DNA of 64,000 bases from positions 312,501 to 376,500 of the forward strand of contig NW_027270089.1 in the NCBI RefSeq assembly GCF_030848805.1, in the 5' to 3' direction. Positions 20,701 to 30,236 of the stretch are shown here, in pieces; position 1 is the stretch's first letter; each line of letters opens with the position of its first letter. Under the pieces are notes generated by a model. That model made no database searches. It saw only the letters and a list, made by a program, of their open reading frames with translations, and was not told the DNA's origin. A program made the position numbers and the translations under genes. Source of the stretch: Temnothorax longispinosus (Eukaryota; Arthropoda; Insecta; Hymenoptera; Formicidae).

Positions 20701-21200
20701 AACATAGGTCAAATTGGCCTATGACGCCCACCTAAATAGGGCGTCCTACACGGTCCATGGACCGCAAGAGTGGGCTAAGTGTACCCTGCAAGACCCTCCC
20801 CCGACGAGGGGGGCCCGCAGTTTTAGGGCGCTGGCTGTTGGTAGTTGCGTCCCTCTTGTACACAGGGAAGGGTGGCGGAACGGGGTGGTGTCCGTTCCGT
20901 CACGTTAGATGAAAAGGGCTATGAAGCCCAGAGCTGGGAGCAAATCAGCTCAGCGCAGGGGGTGTCCAGATGCATACACTAGTTCCTGGACACCCTAATA
21001 ATGCGCAGGTAGGGACACCCGTGAGGTTTTAGTGGGTAGGTCACGCACACAGTGCGTGGAATCCCACACTCCCCTCGTCTTCCTCGGAGGGCGAGGGAGT
21101 CTTCCCCCTCCAACATCAGAGGGGGCTGCTGGGTCACATACCGGGCTTGCTCGGGAACCCAGCAGTCGAAGATTTCCTCACGTATAAAAAAAAAAAAAAA
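20701..21200 (+). other. R1-clade LINE 3' UTR and A-rich tail
   Basis: A 0.5-kb untranslated region follows the ORF2 stop and ends TATA15 immediately before the 3' copy of the target duplication. The last 150 bases include an inverted pair of GAGGG-rich blocks near 21070-21125 that could form a hairpin. Confidence 0.85.
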
Positions 21201-21881
21201 GGTAGGAGAAGACGTGCGCACGGGTCGGCGCCGTCGTAAGATTAAAATTACGAGTGGTGGAAAACCACTGTCCGGGGATCGATTCAGGGCATCGTATATA
21301 TGGTACTACCAGTGGAAATTTCCACCGCGCACACCTGGTACTGCCAGAAGTTATCAACAGCTATTGTAACTGCGTAGCGGCGAACATCTGGCGCACACCT
21401 GTGAATCCGAAAGTCGTAAACACCTATTGTTAACGCGGAGAACGGAAAATTACCGCGAGGAGAAAGCAACCGAGAACCCCATGGTGGGGGTAACTCACCG
21501 TAGGTAGGGAGCCCGAGAGAGGAATATTCCTCGAGGCAGTCTGTCGGGGACGCTCGTAGGTATAACTTCTGTCTCGCGCGTATATCTCGGAGTATCGTTC
21601 GAATTATCGCGATTACGTACCGGATTACGAATTTAACGTACCACAGCGTTCGAAACAACCGGCAACGCTCGCGAAACGCGTTACTCGTCGCCGATACGAA
21701 AGGCGAAAGGTTTTGACGTACCGTAAACGAAAACTTCGCACTTTGCGAGACGTGCAACCGCCATCTTGTGCGGGAACAACATCTGTGAACAACCATCTGT
21801 GTGAATTGACAATAATGAATAAATGGAAGAATCATTTGTGATAATAAATACGTTGTTAACGATTTTTTACCTTCTACTTAC

Positions 21882-22446
21882 TTGATCAAGCGGAGTGTCG
21901 CGCCATCTTGCGAAGGAGTCCATCCGGATCGTGAATTGTCATCGGATCTGCTTCAGAGGAGGTCATAGATGAGGACCCCGTGGCGGAAATCTAAAAAGAA
22001 ACAGCATTAATTATAGTTCTGGCGACAGTTCTCAGAGTGACGCGGTATCTTCTATACGCGGTGACCTTGGACAGCGGTGGCAGCGGTGATCCATGACATC
22101 GGCGATGGGGATGAGGACCGTGTAGCGAAAATCTGAAAATAAAAGAGAATTAGTTAGTTATTTGAACTTTTGATGTTGGGACTTAGCCGATCAAGCGGGT
22201 GTCGCGCCATCTTGGCTCCACGTTGACACAGCCTGATGATTGATAGCAGATATCCGAGGGGAGCCGACGCAGATGAAGACCCCGTGGCGGGAATCTAAAA
22301 TTTAGAAAGGATTAGGGAATTATTTAGCACGTACTTACCTGATCAAGCGGGTGACGCCCAATCTCCGAACCTGGACGACATTGGGAGGCGATTGAGATCA
22401 AGTCCCTGACAACAGGCGATGGTGAAGAGAACCCCGTGGCGGGATT
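21882..22446 (-). repeat. Four tandem exon-like units of element X (right copy)
   Basis: Minus-strand units are V1 22446-22339, V2 22294-22188, V3 starting at 22132 (its 3' edge is eroded) and V4 21990-21882, lengths 107-109 where both edges are clear. Each starts after a T-rich tract ending in AG. V1 ends CAG/GTAAGT, V2 ends before GCTAAGT as in the left copy, V4 ends CAA/GTAAGT. Shared internal blocks with the left copy include GACCTCCTCTGAAG in V4 and TCACCATCGC in V1. Confidence 0.6.
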
Positions 22447-23000
22447 CTGAAAATTGAATTGTTTAAACAAATTGAGGAACCATAGAGTCATTCACTTCAA
22501 AGATACTTACCTTCTCGGTAGAAATAGGGCAAACCGAGTGGCGACCGATGACTTTTAGGACAAATTAGCGTCCCCCGTAGGCCGATTACATAACGTTCGG
22601 TTACAACCTAACCTTATGAATATCTCAAACGTGTCGGCCATGAGGCTGTTTGAAGTAAAAAAATGCCCTCGGCGCACGTTGTCACTACAAAAATAATACG
22701 TTAATTCAAAAATTTTAATGTCATAGGTGCAATTGGGATATGGTGCGCTCCTACAAACGGAAAACTGCGAGAGTAGTCGAGTATCAATAAGTTGCGCATT
22801 TGAGTGGAATTCTTGTATTTAGATTAAGACGAAAACTTCGTGCTTTTTGTACTTTTTTGAAATAAAATAAATGTTTCTGTGAAGGATTTTACTTTTTTAC
22901 ATTGCAGAGCACTATAATATATTGATATTTACGTTGAATACAGTTTGGATAACATTGTGCATGCAATTACATTTGATGTGAGAACGTGCCCCGGTCACGG

Positions 23001-23268
23001 GTACTTTGATATGCCAAAATTTCAAGTAAACCCTCAGCTTCAATTGGACAGTATCGAATTTTGTGTGATTGTTACTCTACAGTTGTTACATAACAATAAA
23101 TAACGACAGGTTGCTTGTGACAACGTGCCCCGGTCACGGGGCACGTTGTCACAAGCAACCTGTCGTTATTTATTGTTATGTAACAACTGTAGAGTAACAA
23201 TCACACAAAATTCGATACTGTCCAATTGAAGCTGAGGGTTTACTCGAAATTTTGGCATATCAAAGTAC
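23001..23268. repeat. Palindrome with 131-bp arms
   Basis: The left arm 23001-23131 and right arm 23138-23268 are inverse copies with about one mismatch, separated by GGTCAC. The centre contains GTGACAACGTGCCCC, the same motif as the termini of the surrounding TA element. It is probably a rearranged or nested end of that family. Confidence 0.9.
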
Positions 23269-23341
23269 TCTTAAATATTGAATGTAAAAAATACAAAAAA
23301 TATTTAACAAAATGTGTGACAACGTGCCCCGGTCTACCCTA

Positions 23342-23810
23342 CAAAGAATCAGTCAACCTCGCAAGCTATTAACCGCGTTTGCCGAAATTCTGTGAACATT
23401 TACTTCGAAATTTTTAATCGTTTCTAAAACAGAATTAGCGCGGTCCCTCTTATCGAACTGATTTATTGGTAACGCGAATTTATCTCCCAGACTCAGGAAA
23501 CCCGAAACCGAGTCAGGTATCTGTTTATTGCTGATGTTAACTAACCGTTTCGATTTATCTATCTTCGAAAAGGGATTTATCGAAATGTTTCGTTTTCTCA
23601 TTATTCCGTTGAATTTCGTGATTGACTTAACTTTTAATGTATTGTTATATTTCATGACCTTGTCCTTATTGAAATCGAAAAAATTAATAACCAAACTCTC
23701 CGGTAAGTTTCTAAATAAATGTTTTTTAATATTTATAATTCTTGATTTTAAGAACTTCAAAAGATAGTGGCAATCACCGATTTCCAGATTCACCACGACG
23801 GCCTATAACT
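23342..23810 (-). pseudogene. PLE protein, N-terminal region
   Basis: An open frame of about 147 codons (23796-23353) lies upstream of the PLE RT once the 11.9-kb insert is ignored. It is Lys/Asn-rich and lacks a strong domain. It is assigned to the PLE by position: its 3' end abuts the TA duplication at 23340-23341, and the sequence on the other side (11406 downward) continues toward the RT motifs. A stop precedes it near 23805 and the frame breaks near 23355, so the gene is dead. Confidence 0.6.
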
Positions 23811-23819
23811 TGCGTATAG

Positions 23820-24049
23820 CCCTACTACCGAAAGTAAAAACGGCGATCGGCCGCGAGGCCTCACGCCACTCTGATGCGCTTGGCTCTAGAACACCGTGAC
23901 CGCCGAGGCACGAAGTCCTCGGGGCACGCGCTCCGCCTAACAGAGTAAGTAAGGAAACGATGAAAGTAGTGGTATTTCACCGGCGATGTTGCCATCTCTT
24001 ACGTATGCTACACTTCTCATGTCTCCTTCTCATGTCTTCTACAGTGCCA

Positions 24050-24088
<39 letters not shown>

Positions 24089-24150
24089 ATTTTTCCAAGC
24101 CCGTTCCCTTGACAGTGGTTTCGCTAGATAGTAGATAGTAGATAGTAGAA
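23820..24150 (-). rRNA. 28S rRNA gene fragment ending at the R1 target site
   Basis: The minus strand reads as 28S rRNA: CTATCTAGCGAAACCACTGT, then AAGGGAACGGGCTTGG, GCGGGGAAAGAAGACCCTGT and TGAGCTTGACTCTAGTCTGG. It continues with TGGCAACATCGCCGGTGAAA, TACCACTACTTTCATCG and GTGTTCTAGAGCCAAGCG. The fragment starts at the place where R1 elements cut 28S (TATCTACTATCTAGC), where CTACTAT is repeated three times, and it ends at the PLE. A small duplication (AGACATGAGAAG) and other changes show it is not a functional rDNA unit. The end near 23820 is approximate. Confidence 0.9.
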
Positions 24151-25235
24151 ACTAGATATATATGTTATGTTTTTATTATTTGAAGCTTACAATCAAAATT
24201 ATTATTTTTAATCAGACTTTTTCTCACTTAGATTATTATTTATTGTAGCAACTATATAGTCAGTTTAATAAGACTTATAACACAGATAACTGTAGTAAAA
24301 AAAACAAAATGATTTATTGTAGACTATACATATAACATTTTTTTCGATAATCTTCAAAAAATATGGTAAAATAATGCAATAAAAGAAAGTTGCTTACAGA
24401 ATTATAAAGCCAAATATACACACAAAATTATAAAATAATAAAAAAAATAATAGATATAACAACAAAAACATAAAAAATACGTAAAACTTATTTTAAAAAA
24501 ACTTAGTTTGTCACCTAAAAATCACAAAATGTGGCCTCAAACGGCCGTCCTTCGCGCGATTTGCCGGCCAAATGGGGAACCGAAAAAGGGTTCAAATGCG
24601 AGTCGTTGCATGACAACAAGGCAACATTACATTTATAAAATATCGCAATGATTTATAGTCTACTACTGATTCATTGTTGAACTACCTACCCTACACACAT
24701 ATAGCAAGTTTCATAAATCGGACTAATAGTTTCTGAAATAAAACGGATGGTCCCTAAATAAACTACCCGCCCTAAAAGCGTTAAATATCCGTTTTGTTGT
24801 TTCCAATTCATGAAATTACATGCTATTCTCATTTTGAAATTTACATCTTTTTACTTACATGATTCTGCAACAATCAAGCCTAAAATTTGTAAGAGTATTA
24901 CAGTTGCAAAATATTGTTCAACGTGCATATTTTTCTCATCCAAAGAATGATTCATAAATGATATTATACATTTAAATCTTCTAAAATATTTTGTTTGTAC
25001 TCAGAAAGCTTTCCGCTCGATATTCTTCTCTTTTCAGTCAGCTGCACACCAATGTCGTAGTGCTATTTCTGTATATATATTATTTTTTATTTGTTAATTC
25101 TTTGTCAACATTGCGTAATTATAATTTCTTCCATAGATTAAAACTGCAAGATGAAAGGAATTAATTAAATCAGAGCTGACATTTTGGACTAATTTTATTA
25201 CCGATACCTACTATCTCCCTCTGCCGCTTGTCTTA
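24151..25235. other. AT-rich stretch, no gene recognised
   Basis: No frame with protein-like content and no terminal repeats that I can pair. It lies between the 28S fragment and the Kolobok region. Confidence 0.5.
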
Positions 25236-25588
25236 GGTCGGTATTCAAATAATCGGATCTTATTTCAAGACCGTCTTAAATAATCAGAGAGAAGACTGAG
25301 GCCGGTATTCATAGTCGGTTCTTATTTTAAGACTGTCTTAAGGGGGTATTCTAGTGTAAAATGCGCTTCCTTCGGGATTTTTTTACAAGAAACCAGTGAA
25401 AATGGTTAATATCAGCTTTTTATGTATATATTTTATTATCTTTAGAGAACATAAAAAATATTTTTTGAAGCTGAATTAATGAATATAAATATTAATTAAA
25501 CCCTATCGAATACATGGCAAAAAAAAACGGTGACCATCATTACGCCCATTCTGGTTGTCTGAAACAAAAAATTTAAAAAAATTCTTAA

Positions 25589-25766
25589 TTAGTATGAGTT
25601 TGGCTATAGCAGGAACTAGAATGGAATTTTTAAATTAAAAATTTTTTAAATGGCGGCAATTTGAAAATTTAGTATGAATTTTCTTAATCTTTCGAAGATT
25701 GCCAAAATCGTAAAAAAATTTTTTTTTACTTAATTCTAGTTCAGGCTATAGCCGAACTCATACTAA
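25589..25766. mobile_element. 178-bp TTAA element nested in the left Kolobok arm
   Basis: TTAGTATGAGTTTGGCTATA at the left end is inverted at the right end. TTAA flanks both sides (25585-25588, 25767-25770). The other Kolobok arm has a single TTAA at the equivalent position (near 28508), which proves the insertion. Confidence 0.88.
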
Positions 25767-26564
25767 TTAAGGAGGTTCGATCATTACTTGTGAGTCAAAA
25801 ATGCGACTAAAATAAATGTCATTACAACGATCCCGAATTATATGCAATATTAGTATAATGAATTGTGGATGCTACTTACGTGCTATATTCTTTGTCAATT
25901 ATTAGTGTATAGCATATTAACAAACATATACTGGGGTATGAGAGCGTCAACGACTCGGGAATCGCTTATTCTACGCTGGAACCTGAACTTTGTGACGATA
26001 AAGCCTTTAATCCACACGGTAAAGTCCGATTTTTAAAGTTTTTACACAATCCTTGATGTTTCATCTATCAAATGTTAGTTTTTCAAAGCCTTAAGTTGGC
26101 TAAGTGTGTACTAAACCAGTGATAATCTACCTCGGACCGACTTTCTCCATGAGGGTATAGGCTAAAAGTGGTCAACTTCTGAATAATATTACAAAAAAAC
26201 TATACGGTCAATATTACTCAAGTTTTGCGATTATTTGTGTGAAGTGTTTATATAAATCATATAAAAAAATTAAGGCTCTAAGTTGGCTTTCGAGTAATAA
26301 AAGGCTTTATTGTTACAAAGTACTTTTACCTCGCGGATCGAATTGGCAGTGACAGACTTGGCAACGCCGCAGCGCAACAGCTGATGCGAATCTAACCTCA
26401 TTTTGCCTGACATCTATTTCTCTGTGCTATATAACTCCGGGACGGAGCTGAAGGCACTAAGTTTCTCTCATCCAAGAGAACTAATTAAAAAAAAATACAT
26501 TTATTTCTACGTGAATTCTTGAAGAGTTTTTAGTGCATCAAATTCCGGAAAATTGCAATAAGAC

Positions 26565-26795
26565 AGTAATTCAGAGAAATTACATTTTTATAACTATTAT
26601 TATTTTTATTTAGCAGATAACATCTTGCAATATCCCACAAAACAATTTTGCGTGAATTTTTTTAGATTTTTTAGTACATTTTATTTTGGAAAATGCAATA
26701 GGACAGTAAGTAAGGGAAATTACATTTTGAGAACTAATATTATTTTTTATTTAGCAGATAACATATCCTGTAATATCCCACAAAATACAATTATG
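26565..26795. repeat. Two-copy tandem duplication, period about 122 bp
   Basis: A block containing TTATTTAGCAGATAACAT and ATATCCCACAAAA occurs near 26609-26645 and again near 26751-26785 with small differences. Confidence 0.75.
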
Positions 26796-28075
26796 TAGTA
26801 TTAACTAATTTAGATTTTTCTGTGAGTTTGGCTAATTTATACGATAAACCGTCGATTACTTTCTTTATTTTCGTAACTCGTGGATGACCACCGACATCTT
26901 GCCCTAGAAGAATTTCAATTCCTCAACGTCCACTTGTGTTATACGATTGCGAAAGATCTTCCAAAGTTATTCCAGCTTTTGCAATTTTTGTTACCATACT
27001 TGTTGAGATCCCCGACGATTTAGCATCTGATTCCTGAGGATTTAATTCGTGTTTGAGGCACTCAAGCGACCAAAAAAAAAAAAACACGGTCATACATACA
27101 CATACTAGTAGAGATTAGATAGGCCAAATAGAAATTATTCTTACCCTTCTTTTTCAATCGTTAGCGCTTTTTCAATCTTCAAATTTTCCAAGCAATTTTC
27201 ATTAGCGAGACATTCAATTGATTTGCCTGCCCTTCTCTCACAGCGTTTATAAAGAAAAGTGTACATTACAGGAACATTTACCGCCAATAAAATTTTATTT
27301 AAATGAGTTACTCCAATTCCACTTTCAAGTGTTCCTGTAATAACAAATAATTACTATAAAATCAAATTTTCTCAATAAATTATGCTAAAAAATCTACTTG
27401 TTACTAACCGATAACAACTTTGGTGTTGACTGTGTATGTTGGTTTCGAAAATCTTAACAATTCTTCTATTTTTGATGTGTTGACTTGATACACCCTCTGA
27501 CATAGCTGGCAAGTGATGTAAAAGATGCTGGCAAGTCCAATATGATCCTCTTTCGTTACATGCCGCAGCGATGTTGGAACGTTACATGACTTGCACCACA
27601 ACTCATCGGCGAGCAAGTGCAAATCTATCAGTCGACGTCCAGTGAGTTTTACATAATTATTCTCAGCTATATAAAAAAAATAAATAGAATTAATAATATC
27701 GCCGTTCTAAGCACAGTTCAAGAAATTAAAGAGGTTATGTTAATAGGTATCGCATATTACATGTTTTACATATCTACCTGGTTTTTTATATTTCGTGTGT
27801 CTTCGTTTGTTAGCAGCAATAATATTCTCTGTCCACTTGATTCTTCTTTTTGTACAAAATCGGCCTTTATATCGGCTCCGAGCCTCTTCAGTCCCTTTGC
27901 ATACTAACATACCGATAGTTTGTTTCTCGCCATTGAAGGGATGACCGGCTATTTGGCATTCCAACGGTGTCATCTCGCCGGGGAACATGCAGCCGGATGG
28001 CCCGGGAACCGCCGTACTGTCCCACTGTATATGCGGCAGCTTCTCGATATCGTCGTCCGGGTCTACGGTCGTCAT
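26791..28075 (-). pseudogene. Kolobok-type transposase, intron-containing remnant
   Basis: Exons read on the minus strand are 28075-27778 (ATG at 28075), 27666-27409, 27334-27145 and a 3' piece 27060-26791. The first three join in phase through GT-AG introns of 111 and 74 bp. Exon 2 encodes KLTGRRLIDLHLLADELWCK and Cys-containing blocks (CKSC, CQLC). It continues across the intron into IGTLESGIGVTHLNKILL. This layout matches the insect Mutator-like transposase domain found in Kolobok elements, and the TTAA duplication agrees. The 3' piece does not join in phase and carries a TGA at 26925-26923. At roughly 340 codons in total, central catalytic parts are probably missing. Confidence 0.7.
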
Positions 28076-28809
28076 AATTAAACGGCGGTTACGCGACGGC
28101 AATTATTTCTCACTTTTTCTCGTCTTCCTCGCCGTTCCTTTTCGGTCGCTCCTATTCTTCGCGTGGGCACGCTTCCGCGTCGAGGTAACGAGAAATCAAC
28201 TCCTGACATGAGGTCGGTTGTTACCCCGATCTCCGTGTGCGCGCTGAATATAACCTATATGACGACGCGAAGACGCGCGAGAGCCGGTCACTGAAGCGCA
28301 ACGCAACGTTGCCAAGCCCGAGAATCCCGAGAAGTCGTTTGACGCTCTTATATAATAGTTAATATTCTATACACTAATAATTGACGAAGAATGTAGCACG
28401 TAAGTAGCATCCACAATTCATTATACTAATATTGCATATAATTCGGGATCGCTGTAATGACATTTATTTTAATCGCATTTTTGACTCACAAGTAATGATC
28501 GAACCTCCTTAAGAATCTTTTTGAATTTTTTGTTTCAGACAACCAGAATGGACGCAATCATGGTCACCGTTTTTTTTTTTTTTTTTTTTTTTTTTTAGGG
28601 TTTAATTAATATTTATATTCATTAATTCAGCTTCAAAAAATATTTTTTATGTTCTCTATACATAAAAAGCTGATATTAACAATTTTCACTGGTTTCTTGT
28701 AAAAAAATCCCCAAAAAAGCGCATTTTACACTAGAATACCCCCTTAAGTAATGACGGTCTTAAATATAAGATTCGACTGAATACCGGTCTGAGAACGGCC
28801 ACGTCGGCG

Positions 28810-29008
28810 ATCTAGTGAGTTCTGAAATCGTGGATGTAAAGGCTCTTGCCAGGCAACAAACAATAGGATGTATCAAATGCAGAATAGACGATGATACAGG
28901 CAATAGACACAGAATTTCCGTTATGTTGGAAATTCTGTCCCTATTGCCTGTTATCTAGAATTGTGCAAAGGCCTTTAATTACATCCACAATTTTAGAACT
29001 CACTACAT
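28810..29008. mobile_element. hAT-like mini-element with 8-bp duplication
   Basis: CGTCGGCG occurs at 28802-28809 and 29009-29016. The inner ends (ATCTAGTGAGTTCTGAAATC and the imperfect inverse at the right) extend for about 38 bp as an inverted repeat. The interior also contains a short hairpin near 28915-28950. An 8-bp duplication fits the hAT superfamily. Confidence 0.75.
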
Positions 29009-29110
29009 CGTCGGCGTGGCCGCTCTCAGTCTTCTCTCTGAAATAATGTCTTAATTAATGCTAATACGGCTCTTATGAATGGTTCATAACATCTTAAGAT
29101 CGTGTAACTT

Positions 29111-29278
29111 AAGGTGGAAGCACATAAAATTGCAGGAGCCATAAGCAGAATGCAGAAGCCATATGCGCATGCGCTATGGTATCTGTTAGAGCTCTACGCG
29201 CTCTACGGATACCATAGCGCATGCGCATATGGCTTCTGCTTTCTGCTCATGGCTCCTGCAGTTTTATGTGCTTCCACC
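29111..29278. mobile_element. Palindromic mini-element, copy 1 (family at 49162)
   Basis: It starts AAGGTGGAAGCACATAAAAT and ends with the inverse. The arms are about 80 bp and nearly perfect, with TGCGCATGCGC near the centre of each arm. The second copy lies at 49162-49333. Confidence 0.85.
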
Positions 29279-29279
29279 A

Positions 29280-29712
29280 TCCACAATGCACGCGTACATA
29301 CGCGGTCTTAAGGTGATGCTGGAGCCGTCTGTTTTACCGGCATTTTGTTGCTGTCACGTATATAGCGTCATATTAACTTGACAGAATTAAAAATCCTTTT
29401 CCAGAATTGCAGTACATACATTAATGATTCAGGGTAACTCCGATTTTATATAGAAAACGAGAAAAAATTACGGAAATACAGATTTCCTTATCTTTTATCT
29501 TAATATGGCGTCTCGAGTTGAGGCGAGCTGTCAGTTCATCACAAGATATATTTCATGTAAGAGATATATCATTGGTACGAACGCGAAAACAAGTCACCCT
29601 GAATTGCACAACAATAAAAACGTCGATAAACCCCTCAAATCAAGATTTGGAAGCGTAATATAAAAGTATGATGTCAGTGTGTGTCGTGCGTATGTATGCG
29701 TGCATTGTGGAT
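29280..29712. repeat. Inverted terminal blocks around a 0.4-kb AT-rich core
   Basis: TCCACAATGCACGCGTACAT at 29280 is inverted at 29689-29712. The core has no coding signal. Possibly another non-autonomous element; TSD not found. Confidence 0.45.
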
Positions 29713-29806
29713 AAGAGTAGAGCGCAAAATAGCAGGAGATTAGTTTTGAGATATTCGGATAGAGGCGTTATAAATTTCCATGGCATGCACCGCACCACAG
29801 ATTAAG

Positions 29807-29932
29807 GGCCAATTTCACCAACCACGGTTAGCTTAACCGACGGTTAAAGTTAGCATTATTGACCAATACTATTGGTTAATACTGCTAACTTTAACCGTCG
29901 GTTAAGCTAACCGTGGTTGGTGAAATTGACCC
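29807..29932. mobile_element. Harbinger-type palindromic mini-element A, copy 1 (TAA TSD)
   Basis: GGGCCAATTTCACCAACCAC and its inverse form nearly full-length arms, flanked by TAA at 29804-29806 and 29933-29935. A 3-bp TAA duplication fits PIF/Harbinger. Confidence 0.85.
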
Positions 29933-29935
29933 TAA

Positions 29936-30085
29936 AGCCGTAATCAGACTACGGATTGGGATTGAGATTGGATTGAAATTTGACCAATTAGAGCAAAGTT
30001 TACTAAACTTGAAGTTAGTTTTCTTTATTCTGATTGATTAAATTTCAATCCAATCTCAATTCCAATCCGTAGTCTGATCACGGCT
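29936..30085. mobile_element. Harbinger-type palindromic mini-element B (TAA TSD)
   Basis: AGCCGTAATCAGACTACGG and its near inverse (one change) form arms of about 50 bp. TAA at 29933-29935 and 30086-30088 is shared with the neighbouring A elements. Confidence 0.82.
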
Positions 30086-30088
30086 TAA

Positions 30089-30236
30089 GAGCCAATTTCA
30101 CCAACCACGGTTAGCTTAACCGACGGTTAAAGTTAGCAGGATTGACCAATAGAAAGCAGGGTGGATTCATTTCTATTGGTCAATCTTGCTAACTTTAACC
30201 GTCGGTTAAGCTAACCGTGGTTGGTGAAATTGGCCC
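30089..30236. mobile_element. Harbinger-type palindromic mini-element A, copy 2 (TAA TSD)
   Basis: It has the same arms as copy 1 (GAGCCAATTTCACCAACCAC and inverse) around a different centre. TAA stands at 30086-30088 and 30237-30239. Confidence 0.85.

Larger units (their letters stand above)
13317..21200 (+). mobile_element. Complete R1-clade non-LTR retrotransposon, 7.9 kb
   Basis: The 15-mer GGTAGGAGAAGACGT is present at 13302-13316 and 21201-21215 and frames the element. It has a 1.2-kb 5' UTR, ORF1 with three CCHC knuckles, ORF2 with endonuclease and RT, a 0.5-kb 3' UTR and an A15 tail after TAT. Both frames are open. It is inserted in element X, not in 28S rDNA. The intact frames and perfect duplication indicate a recent insertion that could still be active. 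Confidence 0.95.
12390..22640 (-). mobile_element. Element X, right copy, split by the R1-clade LINE
   Basis: On the minus strand the copy runs from about 22640 to 21216, then continues at 13316 down to about 12390. It aligns with the left copy block by block, including a segment reading GAAGATGTCTAGGTCGCG just beyond the LINE insertion site (about 13250-13270), matched by GAAGACGTCTAGGTCGCG in the left copy near 9940. The two copies are clearly diverged, so they are not a recent inverted duplication. End positions are approximate. Confidence 0.6.
11409..23339. mobile_element. TIR element with TA duplication (Tc1/mariner- or pogo-type), 11.9 kb with nested inserts
   Basis: Left end GGGTAGACCGGGGCACGTTG and its inverse at the right end form a perfect 26-bp terminal inverted repeat (11409-11434 and 23314-23339). 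TA stands at 11407-11408 and 23340-23341, and PLE sequence continues on both sides. The motif GCACGTTGTCAC recurs at 11440, 22670 and in the palindrome near 23134. Its own sequence is about 1.7 kb (11409 to about 12390 and about 22640-23339); the remainder is element X and an R1-clade LINE. TA plus TIRs suggests Tc1/mariner-like mobilisation, but no transposase is visible. Confidence 0.8.
6430..23815 (-). mobile_element. Penelope-like retroelement, interrupted twice
   Basis: Four blocks of one PLE protein occur in order on the minus strand: N-terminal region (23810-23342), RT fingers and palm (11408-10600), RT YVDD block (7743-7210), GIY-YIG endonuclease (7209-6870). A 3' region with a hammerhead-like motif follows at about 6440. 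The two gaps are insertions: 11409-23339 (TA duplication) and about 7748-10600 (element X). The PLE starts directly downstream, in the same orientation, of a 28S rRNA fragment. Stops and frameshifts show it is dead. Confidence 0.85.
25342..28743. mobile_element. Kolobok-type DNA transposon with long inverted arms (TTAA TSD)
   Basis: The element begins GGGGGTATTCTAGTGTAAAA and ends with the inverse, flanked by TTAA at 25338-25341 and 28744-28747. The inverted arms extend about 390 bp (25342-25915 with an internal insert; 28743 back to about 28350). An intron-containing transposase gene occupies the centre on the minus strand. The mononucleotide run near 28569-28598 (T30) matches a much shorter A run at about 25518 in the other arm. 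The arms' divergence shows the element is not very young. Confidence 0.85.
25304..28800. repeat. Short palindromic element split by the Kolobok insertion
   Basis: GCCGGTATTCATAGTCGG at 25312 and its inverse near 28767-28786 (CGACTGAATACCGG) lie just outside the Kolobok element. Without the insert they would form a small palindrome with TTAA in the centre, which is where Kolobok integrated. A second partial copy of the same end lies at 25237. Confidence 0.6.

Noticed and set aside
20979..21369. Genes at the R1-clade 3' end
   Set aside because: The frames run through the A15 tail and target duplication, so they are chance readings.
7748..22640. Element X copies as long inverted terminal repeats of one giant element
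   Set aside because: The left copy is inserted in the PLE RT outside the TA element and the copies are clearly diverged, so independent insertions explain them better.
11409..23339. Polinton/Maverick or giant virus-like element
   Set aside because: It has a TA duplication and no polymerase B, integrase, capsid or ATPase gene; its size comes from nested inserts.
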